Source: JBFYTX01 sp964442335 (lineage in GTDB: Bacteria; Chloroflexota; Dehalococcoidia; Dehalococcoidales; RBG-16-60-22). From it: a DNA stretch of 21,709 bases. Under the pieces are notes generated by a model. That model saw only the letters and a list, made by a program, of their open reading frames with translations. It was not told the DNA's origin and did no database searches. The stretch lies in the NCBI GenBank assembly GCA_964442335.1, contig CAYTZI010000017.1, positions 1-21,709 on the forward strand. The letters run 5' to 3'. The position numbers and the translations under genes are program-made. Positions 13,033 to 21,001 of this stretch are shown here, piece after piece (position 1 is the first letter of the stretch; every line of letters starts with the position of its first letter).

Positions 13033-13048
13033 AGAGGGGGTGGCTGCC

Positions 13049-14344
13049 ATGACACAGCTGGAAAAGGCCCGGAAGGGAGAAATTTCGCCGCAGATGGAAG
13101 CGGTGGCAAAAGCCGAGGGGCTGGAGGTTGAGACGATAAGGCAGAAGGTGGCGGAAGGGACGGTGGTGATTCCGGCCAACGGACGCCACTCCGGTCTCGT
13201 CCCCTGCGGGGTGGGGGAAGGACTTGCCATCAAAGTTAACGCGAATATCGGGACTTCTTCAGATTTCGGGGATATGGATACGGAGCTGGAGAAGCTGAGA
13301 GTGGCTATTGATGCCGGAGCGGATACGGTGATGGACTTAAGCACGGGCGGCGATATACCGGCCATCCGGAGAGCCATCATCAGCGCCAGCAAGGTAGCCA
13401 TCGGCACGGTGCCCATATACCAGGCCGGCATCGGTGCCATTGCCAGGCACGGCGCTATCGTCAAGATGACCCCCGACGATATCTATGCCGCTATCGAAGA
13501 GAACGCCCGTGACGGGGTGGACTTTATTACGGTCCACTGCGGCGTCACGCAGTCGGCCATAGACCGCCTGAGGAAGCAGGGACGCGTGACCGACATCGTT
13601 TCACGCGGCGGCGCTTTCATGACCGGCTGGATGCTGCACAACGAGCGGGAAAATCCGCTGTACGAGTATTTCGACCGGCTGCTGGACATTGCCCTCGAAT
13701 ACGACGTCACCCTCAGCCTCGGGGATGGCATGCGTCCCGGCAGCCTGGCTGACGCCACCGACCGCACCCAGATAGAGGAACTGGTCACGCTGGGAGAGCT
13801 GGTGCAGCGGGCGCAGGACGCGGGGGTGCAGGTCATGGTGGAGGGACCGGGGCATATACCGCTCGATGAGATTGAGACCAATGTCAGGCTGCAAAAATCA
13901 CTGTGCAAAAACGCCCCGTTCTACGTACTGGGACCGCTGGTGACGGATATCGCCGCCGGCTACGACCACATCAACAGCGCCATCGGCGGGGCCATCGCGG
14001 GCATGGCGGGGGCCGACTTTCTCTGCTACGTAACGCCGTCGGAGCACCTGGCAATCCCGGATGTCGAGGACGTACGCGAGGGCGTGATGGCCTCACGCAT
14101 AGCCGCCCACGCCGTCGATATCGTGAGGGGCGTCAAGGGGGCGCGCGAAAGGGACAAACAGATGTCTCTGGCGCGAAAGCGCCTCGACTGGGAAGAGCAG
14201 GCCAGGCTTTCACTCGACCCGGAAAAATTCAAAAGGGTCCACCGCCAGCGCGGTTCGGCAGGGTCGGCCTGCAGCATGTGCGGCCAGTACTGCGCCATGG
14301 AACTGGTAGCCCGATATCTGGGCGCCAGAGCCACCAGGTGCTAG
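13049..14344 (+). CDS. thiC: Phosphomethylpyrimidine synthase ThiC
   Basis: Radical SAM enzyme that turns aminoimidazole ribotide into hydroxymethylpyrimidine phosphate for thiamine synthesis. It has 431 residues, the shorter form lacking the N-terminal domain of the E. coli protein. Typical parts are MTQLEKARKGEIS, NANIGTSSDFGD near 64-75, TVMDLSTGGDIP near 97-108, GGAFMTGWMLHNERENP near 192-208 and VEGPGHIPLDEI near 270. The C-terminal cluster is Cys408, Cys411 and Cys415 (CSMCGQYC), a C-x2-C-x3-C spacing rather than the x4 of E. coli. I chose ATG 13049, with GAGGGGG 8 bases upstream, over a GTG at 13040 that overlaps that site. It is regulated by the TPP riboswitch and is monocistronic. 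Its TAG overlaps the stop codon of the opposing channel gene. Confidence 0.97.
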   Translation: MTQLEKARKGEISPQMEAVAKAEGLEVETIRQKVAEGTVVIPANGRHSGLVPCGVGEGLAIKVNANIGTSSDFGDMDTELEKLRVAIDAGADTVMDLSTGGDIPAIRRAIISASKVAIGTVPIYQAGIGAIARHGAIVKMTPDDIYAAIEENARDGVDFITVHCGVTQSAIDRLRKQGRVTDIVSRGGAFMTGWMLHNERENPLYEYFDRLLDIALEYDVTLSLGDGMRPGSLADATDRTQIEELVTLGELVQRAQDAGVQVMVEGPGHIPLDEIETNVRLQKSLCKNAPFYVLGPLVTDIAAGYDHINSAIGGAIAGMAGADFLCYVTPSEHLAIPDVEDVREGVMASRIAAHAVDIVRGVKGARERDKQMSLARKRLDWEEQARLSLDPEKFKRVHRQRGSAGSACSMCGQYCAMELVARYLGARATRC

Positions 14345-15225
14345 CTGGCTAAAGTCTCCCTGTTGCGCAGGTAAATCACCCAGTAGACCAGGGCGACAAA
14401 GACCACGCCGCCGATAATGTTGCCGATGGTAACCGGCAGCAGGTTATTCAGGAAGAAAGGTCCCCATTCAAGTCCGGCATAGCTCGCGGGTGAAACCCCG
14501 ATATTTTGCCAGAAAGCGCTATCGGCGCCGCTCTTAACGAGGATGGCGAAGGGTATGAAGTACATGTTAGCCACGCAGTGCTCGAAACCGGCGGCGACAA
14601 AACCACTGATGGGAAAGATAATGGAAGCGATTCTGCCGATAGTGGTGCGGGAGCTATAGGTAAGCCAGACCGCCATGCACACCATGGCATTGCAGAGTAT
14701 ACCCAAAATAATCGCCTGGGTGAAATCCAGGTTCACTTTGCCGAGTCCGATGTTCAGGGCGGTAAGGCCGACGGCCCCGTTATCCATCTCATAGTGCTGG
14801 CCCCAGAAAACGACGAGGGCCGTGGCGACCGCGCCGGACAGATTGCCGAAATAAACGATTACCCAGTTACGCAGCACGCGCCAGGTGGAGAGCTTGCGGC
14901 TGGCCCACGCCATGATAATGAGGTTATTGCCGGTGAACAGCTCGGCGCCGCCGACGATTACGAGAATCAGTCCGAGGCTGAAGGTCAGGCCGCCGATGAC
15001 GCGCCCGATGCCCCAGGATACGTTGAGACCGGTCTGGGAAATGGTAAAGAAGATACAGCCCAGGGCGATGAAGGCGCCGGCGAGGACGGCCAGCGCGAAG
15101 GTACCGAGGAAATCAATGTGGGCCTTCTTGATGCCGATGTCCTGCGCCTTGGAAGCCATTTCCGCTGGCAGCAGCTCATCGAAACTGCTAACGATATTAT
15201 CGCCGTCATCATGCGGTTCGGTCAC
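14341..15225 (-). CDS. focA: Formate/nitrite transporter family channel (FocA-like)
   Basis: A 294-residue pentameric membrane channel of the FNT family that passes formate, nitrite or hydrosulfide. It has six hydrophobic segments, the signature AELFTGNN at 94-101, a re-entrant loop and the central histidine His216 in AAGFEHCVANMYFIP, which lines the pore in FocA. Residues 1-30 form an acidic cytoplasmic N-terminus. The start is GTG 15225, with GAGAGG about 6 bases upstream; no ATG is well placed. It has its own promoter candidate at 15243-15272 and is divergent from glmM. In a Wood-Ljungdahl organism formate is the likely cargo, feeding or draining Fhs, but nitrite or hydrosulfide cannot be excluded from sequence alone. 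Confidence 0.93.
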   Translation of the reverse strand: MTEPHDDGDNIVSSFDELLPAEMASKAQDIGIKKAHIDFLGTFALAVLAGAFIALGCIFFTISQTGLNVSWGIGRVIGGLTFSLGLILVIVGGAELFTGNNLIIMAWASRKLSTWRVLRNWVIVYFGNLSGAVATALVVFWGQHYEMDNGAVGLTALNIGLGKVNLDFTQAIILGILCNAMVCMAVWLTYSSRTTIGRIASIIFPISGFVAAGFEHCVANMYFIPFAILVKSGADSAFWQNIGVSPASYAGLEWGPFFLNNLLPVTIGNIIGGVVFVALVYWVIYLRNRETLAS

Positions 15226-15242
15226 GATTAACCTCTCACGAC

Positions 15243-15272
15243 ATTATATTATGTCTTTTCCATAGTCTGCAA
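15243..15272 (-). promoter_or_regulatory. Promoter candidate for focA
   Basis: On the minus strand TTGCAG (15272-15267), an 18-base spacer and a perfect TATAAT (15248-15243). The start point would be near 15236, just upstream of the ribosome site. A perfect 12-bp palindrome lies 10 bases upstream of the -35 box at 15282-15293. Confidence 0.55.
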
Positions 15273-15281
15273 TAAGGCATA

Positions 15282-15293
15282 AGTCTTAAGACT
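15282..15293. promoter_or_regulatory. 12-bp palindrome upstream of focA, operator candidate
   Basis: AGTCTTAAGACT is a perfect 12-bp palindrome near -50 of the predicted focA start point, a position typical for an activator site. No regulator gene lies next to it, so the binding protein is unknown. Confidence 0.4.
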
Positions 15294-15421
15294 CTGGACA
15301 GCTATATAAGTAAAGGCGCTGATTTCGTTTTCGCTATTATTGGCGATAAAACTCAGGCAGAGGCGGAATTACTGTTGCATTACGCATCCGGCACGTAAAA
15401 ACAACATCAGGGTCTGCTTGG

Positions 15422-15449
15422 TTGACAATTGTCCACATAGTAGTAGAAT
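15422..15449 (+). promoter_or_regulatory. glmM promoter, almost adjoining the start codon
   Basis: A perfect TTGACA (15422-15427), a 16-base spacer and TAGAAT (15444-15449), with a second TATAAT at 15453-15458 touching the ATG at 15459. From the first -10 box the start point would be near 15456, leaving about 3 bases of leader. The palindrome GACAATTGTC (15424-15433) overlaps the -35 box and could be an operator. Confidence 0.6.
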
Positions 15450-15458
15450 TATTATAAT

Positions 15459-16760
15459 ATGAAGCTGTTCGGCTCCTCGGGGATACGCGCGCCCTTCACT
15501 AAAGACCTTCTCGATATCGCTTTCAGGGTCGGAATGGCGGCAGGCAGTAAATACCGCAACGTAGTAGTAGGCAGGGACACACGCACGTCCGGCGACGCCA
15601 TGAAGCACGAGGTCATCTCAGGCCTGCTGGCATCAGGCGCCAGGTGCAAGGACGCGGGAACAGCGCCCACCCCGACGATAGCCTACGCGGCGCGAGATTT
15701 CGCGGCCGGGGTGATGATTACTGCCTCGCACAATCCCCCCGAATATAACGGGCTCAAGCTGCTCAATCCGGACGGCTCTTCGTTCGGGGGGAAACAGCAG
15801 GAGGAGATAGAAGAGGCGATAGCTGGCGGACGGCTGGCGACAGCCAAATGGGATGACATAAAACCATGCGGATTTTACGACGGCGCCATCGCGCGGCACA
15901 TCGAGTGCATCCTGTCACATTTCAGTGAGAAGCTAAACGCAAAAGTGGTGGTGGACGCGGGGGGCGGCGCGGCCGCCGAAGTAACGCCGTTACTGCTCGA
16001 GAAGCTGGGCTGTGAAGTAATCCCGCTCTATTGCAGTCCCACCGGCTTTTTCCCCCGCGGCAGCGAACCGATAGAGGCAAATCTGGCGGACCTGAGCCGA
16101 AAGGTAAGGGATTCCGGGGCGGCCTTAGGCATCGCGCATGACGGCGACGCCGACCGCATGATGGCGGTGGACGAGCGGGGGAGGTTTATTACCGGGGACA
16201 GGCTGCTGGTGCTGCTGGCGAGGGCTGTTGGGGCAAAAGAGGTGGTGACCACTCTGGACGCTTCCATGACCATCGAGAAGATGGGTTTTAGCGTGCGGCG
16301 GACCCGTGTAGGGGATACCTGGGTATCGGAAGAACTGGCGAAGGGAGGGGACTTCGGGGGGGAGACATCCGGGGCATGGATTTTCCCCGAGATATCGCTG
16401 TGCCCGGACGGCATATACGCCGCGGCGCTGATAACGGCCATCGCGGCTAAAAACAGGCTATCGGAGCTTGCGGACGCAGTGCCGGTCTATCCTCTAAAGC
16501 GGGGCAGCGTCGCCAGCGCCGGCGTAGACAAATCCCGCCTGGAAGCGGGACTCAAAGCCCTGAGCCCGGAGTCCATCGCCAATACCGACGGCCTGAAGCT
16601 GGACTTTATCGACGGCTGGCTACTGGTGCGACCTTCCGGCACCGAACCTAAAATCAGGCTGACCGCCGAGGCGAAAACAGAAGAAAGAGCGCAGAAGCTG
16701 TTTGATGATGCGCTGAGGGTTATTAGAGAGTCTGTAAAAACCGGGGGCGGAGCAGAATGA
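15459..16760 (+). CDS. glmM: Phosphoglucosamine mutase GlmM, archaeal-like
   Basis: Alpha-phosphohexomutase that turns glucosamine-6-phosphate into glucosamine-1-phosphate. It has 433 residues. The start MKLFGSSGIR is canonical, the phosphoserine is Ser90 in TASHNPP, the Mg-binding loop is DGDADR at 228-233, the sugar loop is GGETSGAW at 300-307 and the phosphate-binding loop is RPSGTEPK near 385. The sugar loop and short length look more like archaeal GlmM or phosphomannomutase than like E. coli GlmM. No ribosome site precedes ATG 15459 and the promoter is almost adjacent, so the mRNA may be leaderless. The stop overlaps the start of the next gene by 4 bases (ATGA). The neighbours glmU and glmS support the glucosamine role over mannose. 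Confidence 0.92.
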   Translation: MKLFGSSGIRAPFTKDLLDIAFRVGMAAGSKYRNVVVGRDTRTSGDAMKHEVISGLLASGARCKDAGTAPTPTIAYAARDFAAGVMITASHNPPEYNGLKLLNPDGSSFGGKQQEEIEEAIAGGRLATAKWDDIKPCGFYDGAIARHIECILSHFSEKLNAKVVVDAGGGAAAEVTPLLLEKLGCEVIPLYCSPTGFFPRGSEPIEANLADLSRKVRDSGAALGIAHDGDADRMMAVDERGRFITGDRLLVLLARAVGAKEVVTTLDASMTIEKMGFSVRRTRVGDTWVSEELAKGGDFGGETSGAWIFPEISLCPDGIYAAALITAIAAKNRLSELADAVPVYPLKRGSVASAGVDKSRLEAGLKALSPESIANTDGLKLDFIDGWLLVRPSGTEPKIRLTAEAKTEERAQKLFDDALRVIRESVKTGGGAE

Positions 16761-17959
16761 AAGCCGTAATTCTGGCGGCCGGCGAAGGCAACCGGATGCG
16801 CCCTCTCACGAGCGGCCGGCCCAAAGTGATGCTGCCCATCGCCAACAGGCCCATAATCGAGCACCTGCTGGCGGAAGTCAAAGCCGCGGGCGTCAGCGAT
16901 TTTATATTTATCGTGGGGTATTACGACGAGCAGGTGAGGAGCTATTTCGGGGGAGGGGAAAAGTGGGGGGTAAACATCGCCTACTCCGAGCAGAGAAAGC
17001 AGCTGGGCACGGCGGACGCCATCAGGATGGTCGAAGGCATGATGGACGGCAACTTCCTGGTCATCAACGGGGACGTTGTGGTCAGCCGCAAAGACATCAG
17101 GAAGCTGCTCAAAAGCACTCACAGCGCCATAAGCGTTATCGAGGTCAGGGACCCGCGCGGCCTGGGAATGGTAGAGATTTCCAACAAAAAAGTCGTCAAT
17201 ATATACGAAAAGACGGAAAACCCGCCGACGTCAATGGCCAACGCCGGACTGTACCTCTTCACGCCGGAGGTTTTCGAGGCTATTGCACGGACGGAGAAAT
17301 CGCCGCGCGGCGAGTACGAGATAACCGACTCGCTCAAAATTTTAATCAGTACGAAGACAGGGCTCCACTGCCACGAGCTGGAATCGTGGCTCGACCTCAG
17401 CTACCCGTGGGACCTGCTCGCCGCCAACGAGTCCATGCTGGCGGGACTGAAGGGGCAGAACACAGGGCAGGTGGAGAGCAACGTGACCATAAAAGGAGAG
17501 GTGGTTATCGGGAAGGGCACGGAAGTAAAGTCGGGGACGTATATAGAGGGGCCGGTAATCATCGGGGAGGGGTGCCGGATAGGGCCCAACTGCTATATCC
17601 GCCCCTCGACGAGCATCGGGGACAACTGCCATATCGGGGCGGGCACCGAGGTAAAGAACTCCATCATCATGAAAAACACCGATTTCCCCCATCTCAACTA
17701 CGTCGGCGATAGCGTTATCGGGGAGGGGTGCAACTTCGGCGCGGGCACGAAAATCGCCAACCTGCGTCTCGATAAACAAAACATCCATATAGCGGGCATA
17801 GATACCGGAAGGCGCAAGCTGGGGGCGATTATCGGCGATAGCGTGGAGACCGGCATAAATACCTCGATTAATGTGGGAACGATAATAGGCAATAACACAT
17901 TCATCGGGCCGGGGGTGGTGGCGAGCGGGATAATCGCGCCCGATTCAAAACTGTTTTAG
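16757..17959 (+). CDS. glmU: Bifunctional GlmU-like protein: sugar-1-phosphate nucleotidylyltransferase and acetyltransferase
   Basis: A 400-residue two-domain protein resembling the archaeal GlmU (Sulfolobus ST0452 type). It probably acetylates glucosamine-1-phosphate and makes UDP-GlcNAc. The N-terminal nucleotidyltransferase domain has LAAGEGNRMRP at 6-16, Lys23, QLGTADAI at 82-89 and NGD at 104-106. The C-terminal left-handed beta helix begins near 240 with hexapeptide repeats. His312 in PHLNYVGDSVIG matches the catalytic histidine of the acetyltransferase (E. coli His363), followed by FGAGTKIANLRLD. It overlaps glmM by 4 bases and is followed after 9 bases by a paralogue, so all are one message. 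This copy keeps every signature needed for both steps. Confidence 0.9.
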   Translation: MKAVILAAGEGNRMRPLTSGRPKVMLPIANRPIIEHLLAEVKAAGVSDFIFIVGYYDEQVRSYFGGGEKWGVNIAYSEQRKQLGTADAIRMVEGMMDGNFLVINGDVVVSRKDIRKLLKSTHSAISVIEVRDPRGLGMVEISNKKVVNIYEKTENPPTSMANAGLYLFTPEVFEAIARTEKSPRGEYEITDSLKILISTKTGLHCHELESWLDLSYPWDLLAANESMLAGLKGQNTGQVESNVTIKGEVVIGKGTEVKSGTYIEGPVIIGEGCRIGPNCYIRPSTSIGDNCHIGAGTEVKNSIIMKNTDFPHLNYVGDSVIGEGCNFGAGTKIANLRLDKQNIHIAGIDTGRRKLGAIIGDSVETGINTSINVGTIIGNNTFIGPGVVASGIIAPDSKLF

Positions 17960-17968
17960 GGGTGGTCT

Positions 17969-19144
17969 ATGAAACAGGCAGTAATACTGGCGGCAGGGGA
18001 GGGGCAGAGACTCAGGCCTTTTACCGTCAACCGGCCCAAGGCGATGATATCAATCGCGGACAAGCCTATTCTCCAGTTCATCATGGAGTCGCTGGCGCAA
18101 AACGGGATACGCGACATTATCCTGATAGCCGGATACCGCAAGGAGCAGGTATACGATTACATAGGCTCCGGCGAGTGCTGCGGGGTAAATATAACCTATA
18201 TTAGTCAAGAGTCGCAGCTCGGCACCGCGCACGCTTTGATGCAGGCCAGGGACGCGGTAGAAGACGAATTCCTCGTGCTTCCCGGCGACAACCTCATCGA
18301 AGCGCCCACCATCGCCGAATTCGTGAACGTTAGACCGCAGGCCCTGCTCGCCAAGAGGGTCGCCGACCCGCTCCGGTACGGCGTGGTGAACACCGAGCGC
18401 GGGGAAGTGCGGGAAATCGCGGAGAAGCCGAAAGAGGCCGAAAGCAACCTGGTCAACACCGGCATCTACGCCTTCACCAAAGACGTTTTCAAATTCACGG
18501 AAGAAGTGCTGGATATCCCGGACGCTCTCAACGCCATGATAGCCGAAGGCTATACGATAACCGCCGTGGAGACCGGCGGCACCTGGCTGGACGTGGTCTA
18601 TCCCTGGGACATCATCGGCCTGAACAACGAGGTGCTGAAAAACATCGAGGGGAGCCTGGGGGGAACCATCGAAACGGGGGTCACGCTGAAGGGGAAGGTG
18701 GTGGTGGGGGCGGGCTCCGTCGTGCGCTCCGGCTCCTGCATATACGGTCCGGCCGTCATAGGGTCGGGCTGCGATATCGGGCCGCAGGTATGCATCATGC
18801 CGTCTACCAGCATCGGCGATAACGTGACCATCTCTCCCTTCACGGAAATAAAGAACAGCGTTATCGGCGACGACGTTACGTTCGGTCCCGGCTGCATTGT
18901 CAGCGATTCCGTTATCGATAAAGGCTGCATCGTGCAGGGCCGGTTTACCGCCCTGGGCGGGCCGGGACAGGTAAGGGTCAACGATGAAAGCCCGACGATA
19001 AGCGTGGGCGTAATGATGGGCGAGGAATGCCACATCGAAAGCTGCGTAACCGCCCAGCCGGGGGCAATAGTGGGCAACTACTGCCAGGTAAAAATGACCA
19101 GGGTGCTCAGCGGGCGTATTCCCGACCGCAGCCTGGTATATTAA
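17969..19144 (+). CDS. Second GlmU-like nucleotidylyltransferase, acetyltransferase site apparently lost
   Basis: A 391-residue paralogue of the preceding protein with the same two-domain plan. LAAGEGQRLRP is at 7-17, Lys24, QLGTAHAL at 83-90 and PGD at 105-107, so nucleotidyl transfer looks intact. The C-terminal beta helix runs from about 232, but the HLxYxGD segment with the catalytic histidine is replaced by NSVIGDDVTFGPGC, and the GAGT loop is absent; TALGGPGQVRVNDE takes its place near 327-340. It may act on another sugar phosphate (for example glucose-1-phosphate) or regulate GlmU. ATG 17969 has a GGGGTGG site 4 bases upstream. The gene ends 17 bases before glmS. The two copies are clearly divergent, so the duplication is not recent. 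Confidence 0.88.
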   Translation: MKQAVILAAGEGQRLRPFTVNRPKAMISIADKPILQFIMESLAQNGIRDIILIAGYRKEQVYDYIGSGECCGVNITYISQESQLGTAHALMQARDAVEDEFLVLPGDNLIEAPTIAEFVNVRPQALLAKRVADPLRYGVVNTERGEVREIAEKPKEAESNLVNTGIYAFTKDVFKFTEEVLDIPDALNAMIAEGYTITAVETGGTWLDVVYPWDIIGLNNEVLKNIEGSLGGTIETGVTLKGKVVVGAGSVVRSGSCIYGPAVIGSGCDIGPQVCIMPSTSIGDNVTISPFTEIKNSVIGDDVTFGPGCIVSDSVIDKGCIVQGRFTALGGPGQVRVNDESPTISVGVMMGEECHIESCVTAQPGAIVGNYCQVKMTRVLSGRIPDRSLVY

Positions 19145-19161
19145 GCGAGAAATTTATACAT

Positions 19162-20940
19162 ATGTGCGGGATTATAGGATATATAGGGTCGAAAAAAGCC
19201 CAGCCGATTCTCCTTAACTGCCTGGGAAAGCTCGAGTACCGGGGCTATGACTCCTGCGGCATCGCTGTCATGGCGGGAGGCATCGAGGTCTACAAGGACC
19301 CGGTCCGGGTAAAAGTCCTGGCGAAAGAGGCACCGCTTTTCGAGGGGACGATAGGGATAGGGCACACGCGCTGGGCGACCCACGGCGAGCCTTCCAAAGC
19401 CAACGCCCACCCACACTGCGACTGCACGGGCAGGATAGCCGTGGTGCACAACGGCACCATCACCAATTTCCACCGGCTGCGGGAGCAGCTCGCCGCGGAA
19501 GGGCATATCCTGGCTTCGGAGACGGATACCGAGGTGCTGCCGCACTTAATCGAGAAATATTACGACGGGGACTTCGTTAAAGCCGTCGAACAGGCGCTGG
19601 GGGATATCGAGGGGGCCTACACCATGATAGCCATGATGGCCGGCGAGCCCACGCTGGTGGCGGCGCGGAAGGACAGTCCCCTGATTATCGGCATAGGGGA
19701 CCGGGAGAACTATATCGCCTCCGACGTGCCCGCCCTGCTCGACTATACCAGCCGGGTGATTTACCTCGAGGACGGAGATATCGCCGCGGTTACCGCCAAC
19801 AGCGTAAAAATACGCAATAATAATGAAGACATAACCCGGGAAGAGCACAAGATACTTTGGAGCGTCGAGGACGCGCAGAAGGGCGGCTACGAGCACTTCA
19901 TGCTCAAGGAAATCCACGAGCAGCCCAAAGTGATAAGGGACACCTTTTCCGAATACTTATCGGCGGGGGAACCGGCTGCGGACCTGGCAGGAGGAGGCGG
20001 GCTGGAAAACCTGTTGATACTCGCCAGCGGGACTTCTTATCATGCCGGATTGGCGGGAAAATACATAATCGAGGCGCTGGTAAATATACCGGTAAGGGTC
20101 GAGCTTGCTTCCGAGTACATTTACAGCGGGCAGGCTTCATCGCGGAACAAAGCCATCGTCATCACGCAGTCGGGCGAGACGCTGGACGCCCTGAAAGCCA
20201 TCAAAAAGCTCAAAGGGGAGGGCGCCAACGTTATCACCATCACCAACGTCGTCGGCAGCACGGCGAGCAGGATTTCCGACCAGACGGTGTACACCAGGGC
20301 GGGGCCGGAAATAAGCGTGGCGGCCACCAAGACGTTCATCGCGCAGTTAATCGCTTTATACTGGATGGCTATCCCTTACGCCAGGGTCGACAGCAGCAGG
20401 CTGGACGACCTGGTACTGGAGCTGCGGCAGCTGCCGGGCAGGGTCCAGCAGATACTGGACAACGAGACGGAAATCGCGGAGAGGGCGAAGCAGATCTGTA
20501 AAGCCGAGAACGTCTTTTACGTGGGGCGGGGCATCAATTACCCGGTCGCCCTGGAGGGGGCTTTAAAGCTAAAAGAAATATCGTATATCCACGCCGAGGG
20601 CTATGCATCCGGCGAGCTAAAGCACGGGCCGTACGCTTTACTGGGCAGCGAGTCGCCGGTGGTGGCCGTGGTGGCGCAGGACAACACCTACGAAGCCATA
20701 ACCACCAGCATTAAAGAAATCAAAGCAAGGAAGTCGCCGGTGCTGGCCGTGGTGAACGAGAATGACGAGACCATGGTAGAGCTGGCCGACGCGGTGATAA
20801 CCGTACCGGCTACCGACCCCCTGTTTTCGCCCGTTTTGAACGCCGTGGTGTTACAGCTGCTCGCCTACTACGTCGCTAAAGAGCGGGGCTGCCCTATAGA
20901 CTTCCCGCGGAACCTCGCCAAGACGCTTACAGTGGAATAG
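19162..20940 (+). CDS. glmS: Glutamine-fructose-6-phosphate aminotransferase GlmS
   Basis: GlmS makes glucosamine-6-phosphate from fructose-6-phosphate and glutamine, the first step of UDP-GlcNAc synthesis. It has 592 residues from ATG 19162, so the catalytic cysteine becomes N-terminal in MCGIIGYIG. A longer frame from 19027 only overlaps the preceding gene. HTRWATHG is at 68-75, HNGTITN near 96-102, the first SIS domain has SGTSYHAG at 289-296 and TQSGET at 335-340, the second SIS domain has EISYIHAEGYASGELKHGP near 472-489, and the C-terminus FPRNLAKTLTVE is canonical. Only a weak GCGAG precedes the start. It closes the glm cluster and is followed by a separate promoter for smpB. No glmS ribozyme is seen upstream. 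Confidence 0.97.
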   Translation: MCGIIGYIGSKKAQPILLNCLGKLEYRGYDSCGIAVMAGGIEVYKDPVRVKVLAKEAPLFEGTIGIGHTRWATHGEPSKANAHPHCDCTGRIAVVHNGTITNFHRLREQLAAEGHILASETDTEVLPHLIEKYYDGDFVKAVEQALGDIEGAYTMIAMMAGEPTLVAARKDSPLIIGIGDRENYIASDVPALLDYTSRVIYLEDGDIAAVTANSVKIRNNNEDITREEHKILWSVEDAQKGGYEHFMLKEIHEQPKVIRDTFSEYLSAGEPAADLAGGGGLENLLILASGTSYHAGLAGKYIIEALVNIPVRVELASEYIYSGQASSRNKAIVITQSGETLDALKAIKKLKGEGANVITITNVVGSTASRISDQTVYTRAGPEISVAATKTFIAQLIALYWMAIPYARVDSSRLDDLVLELRQLPGRVQQILDNETEIAERAKQICKAENVFYVGRGINYPVALEGALKLKEISYIHAEGYASGELKHGPYALLGSESPVVAVVAQDNTYEAITTSIKEIKARKSPVLAVVNENDETMVELADAVITVPATDPLFSPVLNAVVLQLLAYYVAKERGCPIDFPRNLAKTLTVE

Positions 20941-20983
20941 TACCCGTACTCTCCAGATTCACTGATTATTGATTTTCATGATA

Positions 20984-20992
20984 TGGTAAAAT
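20984..20992 (+). promoter_or_regulatory. Extended -10 promoter before smpB
   Basis: TGGTAAAAT fits an extended -10 box (TG, one base, TAAAAT at 20987-20992) with no good -35. The start point would be near 20999, about 3 bases before the smpB ATG, and no ribosome site is present, so the message may be leaderless. Confidence 0.45.
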
Positions 20993-21001
20993 TGTACCGG
21001 T

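Larger units (their letters stand above)
12670..13048. other. Non-coding region between the 98-residue gene and thiC
   Basis: The 379 bases hold the leader of the minus-strand gene, an inverted repeat at 12738-12784, the thiC promoter at 12854-12882, the TPP riboswitch aptamer at 12897-12983 and its terminator at 12995-13032. I see no gene here. Confidence 0.75.

Noticed and set aside
18050..19033. 327-codon open frame on the minus strand opposite the second GlmU-like gene
   Set aside because: His/Asp/Gly-rich shadow of a well-supported gene in a tightly packed operon.
19027..19161. Upstream extension of glmS
   Set aside because: The catalytic Cys must follow the initiator Met directly, which fixes the start at 19162.
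19100..19161. glmS ribozyme before glmS
   Set aside because: Only 17 bases separate the genes and no ribozyme core is seen.
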